Shown here: positions 39,379-50,990 of the stretch, in pieces | Position numbering within the stretch: the stretch's first letter is position 1 | How the letters are laid out: each line of letters begins with the position of its first letter | NCBI GenBank assembly: GCA_963971225.1 | Contig: OZ020269.1 | Location: forward strand, 40,383,264-40,447,263 | DNA: 64,000 nt | From: Melieria omissa | Taxonomy: Eukaryota; Arthropoda; Insecta; Diptera; Ulidiidae | Direction of reading: 5' to 3' | The notes under the pieces: model-generated | The model's input: only the letters and a program-made list of their open reading frames with translations | What the model was told of the DNA's origin: nothing | The model's database searches: none | Translations under genes and position numbers: made by a program

Positions 39379-39385
39379 CAACAGT
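39361..39385 (+). promoter_or_regulatory. ORF1/ORF2 overlap with C8 run, possible -1 frameshift site
   Basis: ORF2 lies in the -1 frame, is open through the ORF1 end, and has no ATG of its own near the endonuclease start. The overlap contains ggcccccccc followed by gaataa. Slippage on the C run would pass ORF1's stop. See findings. Confidence 0.4.
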
Positions 39386-40213
39386 GGTGAAGCTTCGACA
39401 GCTAAGGGTGGTGCAGATAAACCTGCATCACTCTAAGGCCGCCAGCGAGGACCTGCTGGTTTTTATGACAGAGAAGAACGTGGATCTGGCCCTAATCCAG
39501 GAACCTTGGCTTAGGCAAGGTAAGGTTCATGGTTTAGGGTCTAGATCCTATACTCTTCTCGTGCCGTCGAGCGAAGGTAAGGTGAGAACATGTATTTTGG
39601 CCAACAAGTCGATAAACGTTTTTCTCTCATCTCAGGATTGTGATGGAGACCTCACAGTGGCGTTGTGTGAACGTGTGGGAAACTCACACTTTCTCATAAC
39701 AGCCGCATATATGCCATACGAACAGGACGACCCGCCACCTCCAGCCTTCAGACGCCTCATCAACAGAGCCAGAGCGACCGGGCTGGGGGTCATTATGGGA
39801 TGCGACGCTAATGCCCATCATACTGTCTGGGGCAGCACGGACATCAACAAAAGGGGTGAGTCTCTTTTTGAGTACATTTTATCTACTGGACTTATTATAA
39901 GTAACAGAGGGAATCACCCAACGTTCGTTAATAGGACCAGGGAACAGGTCATTGACTTAACGCTTGTCTCAGATTCAGACTCTTTAAAGGTTTCGAACTG
40001 GCACGTATCCTCAGTGTTCCTTTTCCGATCACCACAGGATACTGTTCCAGATCGACTTCGAAAGGCACAGGCCAACACCTTGTAGAAACCCTAGGAAAGC
40101 AGACTGGATCGCCTTCTACTCGTGGACCAATCGACTAATACCTTCACCAACATGGAACGAACTCTTCGATACAGCCCGAGTGGAGGAGATAACCAGACAG
40201 TTTTCAGGCGCCC
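39384..40213 (+). pseudogene. LINE ORF2, endonuclease domain
   Basis: Reads LRVVQINLHHSKAAS (Asn), LALIQEPWL (Glu), ITAAYMPYE, GCDANAHHTVWGS (Asp/Asn) and, after a one-base frameshift near 40018, FSDHHRILF (the SDH catalytic pair). All catalytic residues of the apurinic-endonuclease family that nicks the target are present. The shifted frame runs on through NPRKADWIAFYSW to the TTAA insertion at 40214. Confidence 0.85.
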
Positions 40214-40217
40214 TTAA

Positions 40218-40917
40218 GGGGGCCGATACATGTAAAATCAAGTATTTTTGGAAATTTTGTTTTTCTCGGGAATATGTTCTACAAAGCCTTTTCAATGTAT
40301 GGCTAAGAGCGTTTTCCAAAATTCTAATCCGTTCCCAGACAAAACACAGGTAGAAGCGGCGGCGTCAGGTATAAGCCTGTCGCTTACTCAATCTTTGAGC
40401 CCGTTTTTCTCGGAACCACGTTTTTCGGTATGGGCTGCGCGATTGCATGAGAACCGCTTAACCGATCGCGATGAAATTTTAACCACACCTTCGGAAGACT
40501 CATCCCTTCGATGTGAACCTACTTGTTTTTACAAATCTGCAAAAATCTCATGTTGGTGCTTGCAAATTCATCAAAACAGCTGCCCCAAAAATTCAATTTT
40601 CTGCCGTTTCCAAAAAAATCACAATTTCTTTACTAAACCAGGTTCACATCGAAGCCACAACTGTTTTTTAATTGATTTCCTTTCATTTTTCATTTCAGCC
40701 CCATACGAGCAGCGCAATCGCGCAGCGCATCAGATTGGAGGGGGTTTTTTGATCCCACGCGCCGCCGCCATCTTGGATTCTCGGGTCAAAAAAAAAAATG
40801 GAAAAAGAACCTTTAATTAGTTAATAAAAGATTAAAAACAAAAGAAAATCAATTGCCAAATTCCTTATCCCCCAAAAAAATTCTCAAAAAATACACTATT
40901 TACATGTATCGGCCCCC
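40218..40917. mobile_element. TTAA-flanked MITE, 700 bp
   Basis: Ends gggggccgatacatgtaaa and its inverse with TTAA at 40214-40217 and 40918-40921: piggyBac-type target. A 190-codon plus-strand frame (40248-40820) spans it but resembles no transposase; I regard it as chance or unknown. Confidence 0.87.
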
Positions 40918-40921
40918 TTAA

Positions 40922-41428
40922 GGAGACTTTCGTCAAATCGTGTCCTCTTAGTAGACCCTCAAGAGCACGTGCTTCCGCATGGTGGTCTTCAGGGCTCAAA
41001 CAACTACGGACCGAAACAAGGAAGCTTTTTAATAGGGCCAAAAGAAGTAGAAGTATAGGCGACTGGGACGCATATCGTCGCAGTCTCAATGAGTACAAAA
41101 AGGAGATTAAAAAAGCGAAAAGGGACTCTTGGGAGATTTTTTGTGAAGAAGTGTCCAGCGTGGGCGAGGCTGCCAGGCTTCGGAAGGTTCTTGCCAAGGA
41201 GGCGAGTACACCGGGCCTCCTATCGGGACCAGATGGCACCTTTACAAGCAACAGCAAGGAGTCTCTCGAGCTGCTCATGAGCACACACTTCCCGGGCTGT
41301 ATGGATGCGGATAGCACCATTCAGATACCTATCCCTCCCTCAGCAGCATAATTACGGAAGAGAAGATAGCTTGGGCGATAGACTCATTCAAACCCTACAA
41401 AGCAGCGGGACCGGATCGTATCTATTAA
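40922..41428 (+). pseudogene. LINE ORF2, linker and start of RT
   Basis: Resumes after the MITE: WWSSGLKQLRTETRKLFN, DWDAYRRSLNEYKKEIKKAK, then the RT entry block with PYKAAGPDRI (~41390-41428). A TAA at 41348-41350 and further shifts break it. Confidence 0.8.
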
Positions 41429-42118
41429 AGACCTGCAATTGTGCATTTGAAAGCTGTTTCAAGACACTCTCTCTCTTTGCACGGCACTGCACTGCACTGG
41501 CTCAGTGCAAACAGATCGAATCAGAGCTGCCAGCGAAGAGAAGCAAAACATGTGGGTGCATATGAGAGCTGAGTCTTTTTTGCTTTATAACATTAGTGTG
41601 TGCGAACACACTAAAGGCAATGCACAGTAAAGGCAATGAAATTTACTGCAATGACACTGAATGCAGTAAGTTATACCAAAAAGTATGGAAAAATATTCTT
41701 TGGTTATACTAATAGAACAATTAGTGCTTTGTTGTTATTGTAATAATCACGCATATTTTTGAGTTTTTTTAATGGTATTTAATTCAAATTAAATTTCATA
41801 TTAATTTACAAATAAAATATTTTCACCTAAATTAGAACTATTGTGTTTTATGGACATAAAATTTTGAACAGAAAAATTAAATTATATTTACTTGTGCATC
41901 TACCATAACTCCTTTTTTTTTTAATTTTTATTTTAATGATGGCGTTGGTTAGCTGATTGCTAGACTAAAAATTACAATAATATTGTAACAACATATACAC
42001 TAGTCAGAATAAGTTTGCGTACAAGGGGTACGTAGCTTTTTCATATGAAAAATAAATCAGTTAAAGTTATTTTTAAAAAACAAAATATTTTTTTATTTAT
42101 TAAAATATTTTTATTTTA
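41429..42118. other. foreign 690-bp stretch replacing RT sequence
   Basis: Between RT blocks PDRI and the palm, roughly 75-100 codons are missing and this AT-rich sequence is in their place. It contains ctctctctt/ctgcactgcactgg simple repeats, a TATA-like gctttataacatt and, near 42000, cactagtcagaataagtttg, which looks like a Tc1-type end. No flanking duplication seen, so it may be a composite of deletion and insertion. Confidence 0.5.
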
Positions 42119-42124
42119 GTAGTC

Positions 42125-43090
42125 GGCACCGTGGAGAAAGCTCTCGCGCATAAAGAGTACGCCCTTGCGGCGTTTCTAGACGTGGACGGAGCTTTTAACA
42201 ACGTCAAAATTGAATCCATCTACACGGCTCTGGCGTGCACAGGTTCGATTGGTAAGGTAAACCTGTGGATCAAAAACATGCTGATGTTCAGGGTTATCAG
42301 TTCAACCCTCGGCAACACATCTGCTAGGAAACGTGTGACCAGAGGCAGATCGCAGGGGGAGTTATCTCACCCCTGCTTTGGAATCTGGTCATTAATCAAA
42401 TTCTCTTGCAGATGAGATCCAAAGGCATTCGAATTACGCCTATGCGGACGACGTGGTTATACTAACAACAGGAAAATTCCTTCCGATAGTTAGTGAACTC
42501 ATGGAGTCGGCGTTGAATGAGTTTAGGAGATGGGCAGTTGAGAACGGGCTAGGAGTCAACGCTTCAAAGACCGAACTCGTACTATTCACCAGAAGATACA
42601 AGGTTCCATGCTTTACCACACCTAAAATGAACGGAAAAGCTCTAAACCTCTCCAAGGAGGCAAAATTCTTGGGGGTTGTCCTTGACTCTAAATTATCCTG
42701 GAAAAGGAACTTTGAGGTCAGGGCGGAAAAAACGAGAACTGCCCTTTACTCCTGCAAGAGGATGTTCGGCAAAAAATGGGGACTACAACCGCACATCATA
42801 CACTGGATAGTAAGACCCATACTGTGCTACGGTGCCTTGGTTTGGTGGGAGGCTGTAGACAAGAAGTCCCACCTGGACATTCTAACCAGGGTACAAAGAC
42901 TTGCCTGTCTGGGGATAACTGGATGCATGGAATCAATACCCAACATACCTCGAAATTTTGCTGAACCTATTACCACTCGACACGGTCATTACGTGCACGG
43001 CTTCGAGAACTGCTCTCAAGCTTTGTTCTGGGGGATGTTTCAAGTCACACACGATGGGTCATGCCTCAATACTACTACGGGTAGGTCAGG
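42125..43090 (+). pseudogene. LINE ORF2, RT palm and thumb
   Basis: LAAFLDVDGAFNNV (RT motif A, Asp at ~42179), a one-base loss near 42358 in the QGG block, then AYADDVVIL (YADD at 42441-42452, the RT catalytic pair), ASKTELVLFTRR, KFLGVVLDSKLSW and IIHWIVRPILCYGALVWW (thumb). The metal-binding triad is readable across two frames. Confidence 0.87.
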
Positions 43091-44056
43091 GGCACCCGAA
43101 CTTTGAATGTGACTACGTGGTACCGATTCTTTGCTTCAATAACACATATCGAACTCACTTTCCAACCCGGGAGGATTGGGATACTAAGACTGCCGTAGGG
43201 GAGTGCGAGATCCCAATTTTCACCGACGGTTCGAAAATTGACTGCGGGACAGGTGCGGGGGTTTTTTCGGATGCACTGTCACTAAGCAGGTCGTTTAAAC
43301 TACCTGATCGGTGCAGTGTTTTCCAGGCCGAGGTATACGCCATAAACCACGCATGATCAGAGTACTGGACTTGCCTCCATCTAACCTGATCATCTGTGTA
43401 GACAACCAGGCGGCAAAGCACTGGCCTCTCACACTATAAAATCGAAGACAGTAATGGAATGTCGTAAGTCTCTGTGTGGTATCAGGGACCACAACGTCAC
43501 ACTCTGCTGGGTGCCTGGTCACAAAGGCATTCCTGGCAATGAAAGAGCGGATAAACTGGCTCGGAAAGGATCGGAGCTTACGGATGAGAGCATGGTGGCA
43601 GGAATCTACCCGCCACTTCAAGACTTCTACACTGATCTTGATAGGAAGGCAATCCAGCGCACCAATGATCAATGGAGCCTTCGGCCTGACTGCAGGATCT
43701 CACGCGCGCTGTGGCCCAAACTGGACCAAAAGAGAACTCTGCAACTCTTACGGTTTAGCAAATCAACACTTCGTATTCTCACGGGGGTCTTAACGGGGCA
43801 CTGCGCCATCGGCATTTTTGCCGAAAGACTCGGTCTGCCCCATCGAGACTACTGTCGCAGCTGCGAAGATGAGGAGGAAATTGAATCCGTGCAGCACCTC
43901 CTATGTGAATGCCCTGCGCTTCACAGCATACGCCACCGGTATCTAGGAGGCAGAGTGCTGGACGATTTGGGCTTGGTTTGTACCACGCCACTGGAGGATT
44001 TTGCCGGATTCATTAGACGCTCAGGTTGGTTTCAGCCAGCACCGAATACAGGATGA
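43091..44056 (+). pseudogene. LINE ORF2, RNase H and C-terminal CCHC
   Basis: IFTDGSKIDCGTGAG (Asp), VFQAEVYAI (Glu), a stop at 43354-43356, ICVDNQAAK (Asp) in a shifted frame, then from 43454 CWVPGHKGIPGNERADKLA (last Asp) and a C-terminal CRSC...H...C zinc knuckle near 43855-43910. Stops at 44054-44056. Same domain order as the LINE at 371-1664, but a different family. Confidence 0.86.
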
Positions 44057-44279
44057 CAAGGGCTTGCCACACTCTCATCGGGCATCACAATGGGCCTTTG
44101 GGGCCTCCGAGTGTACTTGCTGAGAACCAGCAAGCCGCCTGTCTTACCTATCCTAACCTAACGGGTTATAACTAAAAATCTGCACTAATTTCAATGGCTT
44201 GCTATTTTGTTATTTTTTTTTTGCCTTTTAAAATGCTAATATTACGCAATTAGCGGATTGATTGAATCATCTTTTTAAC

Positions 44280-44690
44280 GTCTAATTTGTAACAGCTTAC
44301 AAATTCAATTAGTGCGTAAAATGGCTTCTAAGCAGCAATACCTCCGCGAGTGCGTTGTAAATTTTTATAAAAAACATGAAGACGCAGGGAAAAAGTTTAC
44401 GTGTGTGCATTTTATGGTGGAAGGCGTCTCCAGAAGAACAATTTACTCAATACTAAGTACTCTGAAAATAGAAAGACAACTGGGTTCTGGAAAAAAGCCG
44501 ACTATTATGACGCTGAAAAACATTCGGAAGCTGAAGGCTGCGTTCAACAATAAGGATTGCATAAGTCAAACCGAGCCGCACGAAAATTCGAATGCTTACA
44601 GCAAAATATCTGCAAAACGTTGTCCAGAGTACACTGAAGAGCAGATAAGGCAAGTGAAATCACAATTTCATGGGCGCCAGGGTTCGAACA
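44280..44690 (+). pseudogene. Tc1/mariner-superfamily transposase, N-terminal part
   Basis: From ATG 44321: ASKQQYLRECVVNFYKKHED, FMVEGVSRRTIYSIL (helix-turn-helix), RQLGSGKKPTIMTLKNIRKL and, after disruption, ISAKRCPEYTEEQ. This resembles the N-terminus of IS630/Tc1-type transposases of the D37E sort found in flies and mosquitoes. Catalytic region missing after ~44665. Confidence 0.6.
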
Positions 44691-44739
44691 GGTTGGCCGG
44701 GAGTGGACAGGAATACCCGGGGTAATGGCATCAAACTGC

Positions 44740-45690
44740 GTATCTCCTATCTATCTAAAGGTAACTGTAAACTAAGGCCACATATGCCACATTTCGATGA
44801 TGTACCAAGAAATCAATAGAGCTGGATGCCCTTTTGTCCTGTCAATAAGGTTAATAGTACGGCTTTGTATGCTGTCCAGGAGATCCAAGTAGGTTTTTGA
44901 AGTCCCCGCCCATGGGTAAAAGTTAAACTCCATTTATGGTTGGATACAAATTATGCGGGAATTAGACGAAGAGATATAATTTGTGCATCAATTTAGAAAG
45001 CCGAGGCACTTGGTTGCTCCTTTCGACACGCCAAAAATATGATCGTTCCATCGAGGATAGTTCTTAGTGGACATGCTCAGAACATCAAAAGCTGCCAATT
45101 CCACAGTATTTACACCACCCATAGAAAGGAATATGATAGGATGAGGAAAGACTCGTTTGTGGGATAATAAGCAACATTCGGTCTTGCGAGGATTCAAATC
45201 GCTTCACCCCGCTTGAAGATTGTAAGTCGCTCTTAAGTGTGTAATTTATAAGCCCCGCTCGCTTTCAATCTTCTCTTTCGCTAAGGGAATGATTTTCCGA
45301 AGCTATGCCGTCTATAACAATACGAAAATAGCGAGAGAAGACACTACCAAAACCTTAGGCAATCAGTTTTGGCACAAGTGCTTTATGCCATACCCGGTCA
45401 AAGCCCTTGGAAATATCCAATGCAACAACCTTCCTTTCACCGAGGTGTTCTACACTGTAGTTCCATTTCTCGGTGAGGACCACCACAAGGTCTCGATCAC
45501 TGTCTTCGATCTATCGCTGTCTTTGAAAGCCGTATTACCGGCACTTCGCAGTCTCGCAGAGAGGTTAACATTTACAATGCTTTTTATTGATAAGTCTTGC
45601 CTTTTTTGGGGACTGCTTGAGCATTTGCCATCTGTCAACATGCGGGAAATACACCGGTGGTGTATGACATGTTAAAAACGACTACGAGTA
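44740..45690 (-). pseudogene. non-LTR reverse transcriptase relic (CR1/jockey-like)
   Basis: Minus strand: KVVALDISKGFDRVWHKAL at ~45430-45360 is RT motif A; downstream CCLLSHKRVFPHPIIFLSM, SMGGVNTVE, PRWNDHIFGVSKGA and, near 44900-44800, LLDSIQSRTINLID (thumb). The YADD block is lost and several stops and shifts separate the pieces. An old copy with no ends visible. Confidence 0.7.
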
Positions 45691-46549
45691 GTGGTTGATC
45701 GCTGGTTTATCAACCGAGCAACACATTTTCCGTCCCCAGTGATAATGAGCTTTACAATAGATCATTTTCTTGACGTTTAAAAAATGAAATTACAGACTTC
45801 TACGCGACGGCATAAATTCCTTTCTGTAAGAAAATGAGAAACCCATATGGCGAGCATTGTGACAAAACCTTGGTGTTTCAAATTCGAATCAATGAATTTT
45901 ATCTCCCAGCGGTCTCACGAGATGTTATTCACCGGTTGGCATAATTTTATGCCATTATTTTTACATAATTTATAACTGGCTATCCAAAACTTGAAACATT
46001 AGCAACATACATATTTTTGGAAAGTTTGTAAGCCAATTCTGTTAATGCAGAACAGGAACAGTATGCGAGAGTGGCGTTCTGCTCATCCTTTCCATATAAC
46101 ACATATGATAATTTGTTTCTTGTTTGTACAACATTTTTACTTCTTTGATAGTATACTATAGTTAGGTAGGCTGTAGTGGCTGCATCTGTATGACACACAT
46201 TTAGGCCTCTATATGGGCTCATTGTGATACCACAAATTGCACCTGTTTGAAATGAGTATGCAACACTGTTTTTTCAGCATGTGTTACAGCACACATTTCA
46301 AACGGGTAGGGGAAGGGGTATTTCACTTCTCATATTTGAAAAGGCAACACCCAAAAACAAATGCGTAGAATCAATCCAACTTTTTCACAACCAAGCCTGT
46401 AAAAAAATATAAAGATTATGCGGTTTAGTGTGAACTGGGCGGTGAAAAAACACAATCAAGTCTCTAAAAAAACTTTCCGAACAACCTTATATTAGCCGTT
46501 TAATAAATATTTTCAAACCATTCGCAAACTATTTCATATATGAACTTAC
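45691..46549. other. unassigned stretch
   Basis: 45700-45770 looks like a rearranged bit of transposon end. Near 46250-46310 an imperfect inverted pair (cacctgtttgaaatgagta / cacacatttcaaacgggta) marks a possible small MITE. Nothing coding recognised. Confidence 0.35.
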
Positions 46550-46661
46550 ATGGTACATTACATTCTCCATGATATGCATAACATCGTACTTCCTTCACTT
46601 CAGTCGAATCAATCGATTGCGTAGTTTGATTTCCATCATTTACACACGAACCTTCATGTAC
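46550..46661 (-). CDS. candidate internal exon (speculative)
   Basis: Minus strand: a strong acceptor (ttttttttgcag) ends at 46662, then 112 open bases reading VHEGSCVNDGNQTTQ... and CYAYHGECNVP, then a donor gtaagt at 46549-46544. Cys-rich, no family recognised. The splice signals at both sides are unusually good for this window, but a chance match or a transposon exon is equally possible. Confidence 0.22.
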
Positions 46662-47600
46662 CTGCAAAAAAAAATAGTTTTATGTGTGTAGCAATACAAA
46701 TTATAACTTTTAAGTAAAACCTGCTTGTGAAACACTAAGGCATTTTAAATGTTTCGATTTTCCCATGTTATGGTTATACGGTATATATTTTTCGATAAAG
46801 CAGACGAATTGTTTTCCCTTTTGTATGACTTAATTAGAAGAAAATTCGTTATAAATTTTCAAGGATATAAAGGATTAAAATTTTCAAAGGACCTTTTTCA
46901 TGTCCTTTTTTAGAAATAGATAAAAAATAAATTTTATTTAAATTCTTGAGCTTCTCCTCTTTCATTTGATATACATATCGCCATATTTTAGCGAGGCTAA
47001 GTATTTTTTATATTTTTTTTATTTTTTATTCCCTTCAAAATTTTGAAGTCCTTTTAAAAGGACAAAGGATGTAGAAATGAAAAACTGAGTACGCAGTACT
47101 ACTATGTTTGGTCTCTAGTTTCACGCCCATATGGATTTTTTCCAGTGTGAAAAAATTTTTTCATTTTTGTCGCACAGTGTAACATAAACTTCTTAAAACA
47201 AAATATTTTAGTGACATGTATTTTAAAGTCAAAAAATTCAACTTTGTTTTGAGTTATTATGATACATATTGAAAACACCTTCTAAAAGAATTACGAAAAA
47301 CTTAAAAGACGTATTTTAGAAAGCATAACACACCAGCTATGTAAAATAAATCCAACATTTACAAAATGTATGACGTTCTGAAATTTAATTATGATAGAGG
47401 TGACCATGTTTCCATGTTTACACACAATTCACCAAAAAAATGTAAGTAAATTTTTTTTTTCAAATTTCAACAGCTGATGCAGGGTTGGCATGAAGCCTGC
47501 GTTTGATTACTACCTTGGTAAATAGTCGATACTTTTGGGAACACTGAAAATACAACTATTCTGCGAGAACAAATGCAATGCTGATTTTTTTTAATCATTT
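46662..47600. other. unassigned stretch with repeat fragments
   Basis: 46950-47095 is similar to 20930-21065 (cctctttcatttgatac/tacatat ... gtcctttt.aaaggac.), a fragment of the P-related family's outer region. A TTACAC-GTGCGACA tip (inverted) lies at 47168-47185. Confidence 0.5.
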
Positions 47601-47605
47601 ATCCT

Positions 47606-48990
47606 TAACACTTCTGCGGGCATCCGGTTCTGGCCAGACCATATTGAACTTTGGATCCACTTTAGCAATGTTGTAATTAAGCTATCGAGCTCATATTTCA
47701 TGATATTCTTAACTGATCCTTTCTAAGCACAAAACCCAATGGTTTGGCCAGACCATGGTGCATTTTCATACAAAATTGCCAGTTATTTTCAGTTTTTTTT
47801 GTTATTTTCGATGTAATTATTGTCAGAATTGTTTATAAATATTTTTTTATTTTATATATATATTTTTAACTAGGCTTTTCCATCTGACCCGATTTGAAGC
47901 ATTTTTTTCGTGCCATCCCGTTAATAGTGACATAAATTAGCTGACGCAAAATGTACCTGGTCCAAGTGTTTTTCATTCGCCTTGGCTTTTATTTTCTTTG
48001 GGTTAATAAATTAGAATTTTTCTTGGAAAATAATATTGGAACATATTCAAAATTAATACTTATCCATTGTATTCATGGTTATGTCCGTGTTTTGGTGTCA
48101 ATTCAATTACAATCCTGAAGTGAAGGAAGCATTTGTGGTCTTGTCGAGTCTGGTTTTTTATCAATTCGATTGGGTGTTTTCTGTGGCAGAGATGAAAGGA
48201 AGGGAATGCTATTTTGAGGATCAGGTGGACATTGTTTTTGAACATCGACGCTGGAGTTAAATCAGAGGAGAAAATTTCTCTAAAAAAATTGTCTAAGCAA
48301 TAGCGGAAACTAATGCTTTAGAGCAACGAATTTAAGATATTAAATAATTTGCTGCTAGAGGTAATAATAACGGTGCTGCCAGTTTCACGCTTTCATTTGG
48401 CCCTGAAAAAAACCAAGCTTCTGATACTGATAGAAAAAATGGTCGTTTAGATAGTTCAATGTGAAGATAGCGACACCGAAGACGATAAGGAGAAAGATAT
48501 CCGGCCAGTTCAGCATGAACAATAACATGTTGAGCATGTTTTGCATAATTTTCTTTGGCAAAGCAGTTCAGAATTATTGACAGTGCAGAAATCCAGAAAT
48601 AGATATATCAAAACGCGATTTGTATGTGTCGAATGTAAAATCTCAATGTGGTTTAGTCATGATACTGCATTACATCGTTGAAATAATTGCATTGGTCAAG
48701 CAGTTGAAGTAGATCCATAAGTAACGTATTTTACATTAATAAATTTTTTTATTTTCTTGCTTTACTGTCGTTTTTTTTGTTTTTTAATTTCAAAATTAAT
48801 TCATTGAAGTTGAAACTTGCTATTTACTTAATTATTTTACTATATTTTCACCGTTTTACGTAAAACTAATGTAGGCAAGCAAAAGAAATTATTGTGTTTA
48901 CACTTTCTGATTTTTTTATATCATTAACAACAATCCTTGAATCCTCTTGCTCACATCATGGTCTGGCCAGATCATGGGAGGTTCAATTAT
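47606..48990 (+). mobile_element. piggyBac-like relic
   Basis: Left end TTAA + cacttctgcgggcat at 47606. The motif tggccagaccat occurs at 47634 and 47742 on the left and inverted (atggtctggccaga) at 48959 near the right, as subterminal repeats. The interior has the C-terminal piece of a piggyBac transposase. The right tip is missing or too mutated to place. Confidence 0.6.
48545..48680 (+). pseudogene. piggyBac transposase C-terminal Cys-rich fragment
   Basis: Reads KSRNRYIKTRFVCVECK and MWFSHDTALHR-stop: the 'RY.. C..C .....H...H' zinc-binding tail that piggyBac transposases use for DNA-end recognition. Only part of the cysteine set remains. Confidence 0.6.
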
Positions 48991-50585
48991 TAGGTTTTAA
49001 GTGGGTGATTACAGAAGAGATAAAGCGAATAGTAAAAATGTTTCACAATTCCATATTGTTATATCAAATTGCATAAAAGAATTCTTCGACCAAGGGGGGG
49101 ATCCGTCCCCCTAATCCCCCCCTGGGGACGCCACTGGTGAGTACCAAACTCTGCGGACAACGCAAAGTTTACTACCAGGGAATTGGGAATTACTAGCAGG
49201 GCCCTGCGGCTTTGCACCCAAGCTCGTAGTCAATGGGTCAAGTATCTTCATACTACCAAAAAGTATGGAACATAAAGAGTGTGCATCACGTACAAGCAAA
49301 AATTTGAATGCGGGTGCTGATATCGCCACCCGTCTTCAAGATGCGGGGGGTAGACAACAAGAGGAAACACTTGAAATGACAGCACAATGCTCTGAGCGCA
49401 AGTCATAGAAACACGAATGCCGCGTCTGCGCTCACTCGTTCATTCTCGCTCAATTGTCCGAAGAGGAGGAAGACGATGTGCTGTTGTTCTTGTTGTTCTG
49501 GCTGGCTTTTGTTCTTCTTCTATAAGCCTTGAATGGCGTCGCATATTGCTCCTGAACTCACTGCCGACTGTAGTGTGCAAAATCATAGAAAAGAAAATAA
49601 AATATGGCTGGCATGGCGACCTATATGATCGCTACAGGCAATTAAAAAATAAATAATAAGTAACCAACAAAGACAATTGAATATAAATGGAGTTGGAAAT
49701 AAGAGACAACTTTCTTTTAGTTCCGTCCCGTTCTTTGGAACTTTTCTTACGGCCCACATGTAATGCTTGTTTAAAAGAACTAAAATAATAAAATCTAATA
49801 TTGTAATTTTATGGTCACATCATTCGCCATGGAACCATTCAGGTGTAACATATTTATACTATTTTTAGACGTAGGCATGCCGTAGGCATTTATTTCTTTA
49901 TTTATTGCTTTAGTAGTGCTTTCGACACATTGAAAGTCGATAGACCTATTAAATTATGTTTTTCCATAAATCTTTTAAGCCTTGGTTTGTCCGTTAGATT
50001 TCGAATTAAACAAAAAAAACAAAATTGAAACACGTATCTAATTATTTTTGATTTCAAGTGTTTTCACGAATTTTGAAGTCAATCATCAGTTCATTTTTTT
50101 TCGTAGTTTTCCCATATTCTCAAAATTGTAATCAACCATGTGAAAATATAAACAAATAATTTTACCTCGAACTCGCCATGTAAAAATATTTGCAATCATT
50201 TTAAATTGGGATCAACCACCAAATTTTTAAATTAATCAAAGCATTGGCCAGCAAAAAGCCATACACCACAAAGACTCGATTTCTGGTGACATGACAGCAA
50301 TCTGTGCAGCAAAACCAATCGGCAAGACAAAAAAGCATACACACAATTAACGACAACACTAAAAACATTAGCGAATTCCGAATCATCTTCGTTGAAACGA
50401 CGATGACGATGCTTTGGTTCGTTGTTTACTCTCCGCTTGCGCTTCGACGAACAAGATCGCAAACTGTTGAGCGCGAGCAAATTTCCCGCAACCAATGCCT
50501 CCGCTCATCTCTTCCCCCCCCGCATCAAGAAACACGCTTGACAAATTTTTGAAGATGCGTATTCTTTATATTGTATATTCTTTGA
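48991..50585. other. unassigned stretch, possible old hAT copy at right
   Basis: 49095-49130 holds a GC-rich hairpin (gggggggatccgtccccc). 50540-50585 (gaagatgcgtattctttata ...) looks like the right end of the nonautonomous hAT family, and 49340-49480 weakly like its left part; divergence is large. No gene recognised. Confidence 0.35.
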
Positions 50586-50589
50586 TACT

Positions 50590-50990
50590 ACACTCTATTG
50601 GCGATGCCACGCCTCTTTCACGCCTCTTTTATGTATGATATGTTATGCCCAATCCATTCCTTCAGTCGAAGGGTGTGGCCCGGTTTCATTGATATGTGAC
50701 TTACAGTTCCAAAGTTACGCGGAAAATTTCAGTCAAAATAAAATATGCCGCACCTCTTGTTCAACGCCCATAAAATTTTGCTAGTAGAAAAACCCATCTA
50801 TGGGACGATGGTATACAAAACTTCAAAGCTTTCCAACTTACTGTTCCGAAGCTATTCCACATTAAAAGTTTTGGTTGTATGGGCCATGCCACTCGTCCAA
50901 TACCCACCCCCACTCTCCCTGTCGAAGGGCTCGTCAAATCGTAAGTTTGTGTCAAATCTCTTTAATGTGTAAATTGTATTGGATGAGTGC
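50590..50990 (-). mobile_element. fragment of Helitron-like repeat
   Basis: In reverse orientation matches the interior of 18200-18560: 'gggtattggacgagtggc', 'acttcaaagctttcc', 'gccccttgttcaacgccc'-type blocks. No ends. Confidence 0.5.

Larger units (their letters stand above)
37434..44157 (+). mobile_element. LOA-like non-LTR retrotransposon, near full length, broken
   Basis: CTAACGGGTT flanks both ends (37424-37433, 44158-44167), a 10-bp target duplication. Order: 630-base 5' UTR, ORF1, ORF2 with apurinic-type endonuclease, RT, RNase H and CCHC end, then a short 3' UTR ending in tcttacctatcctaac without poly(A). Insertions: TTAA element 40218-40917, and a ~700-base foreign stretch replacing part of RT (41429-42118). 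Confidence 0.85.

Noticed and set aside
40248..40820. 190-residue ORF in the TTAA MITE
   Set aside because: No transposase or other motif, overlaps the inverted repeat zone; kept only as a note in the MITE entry.
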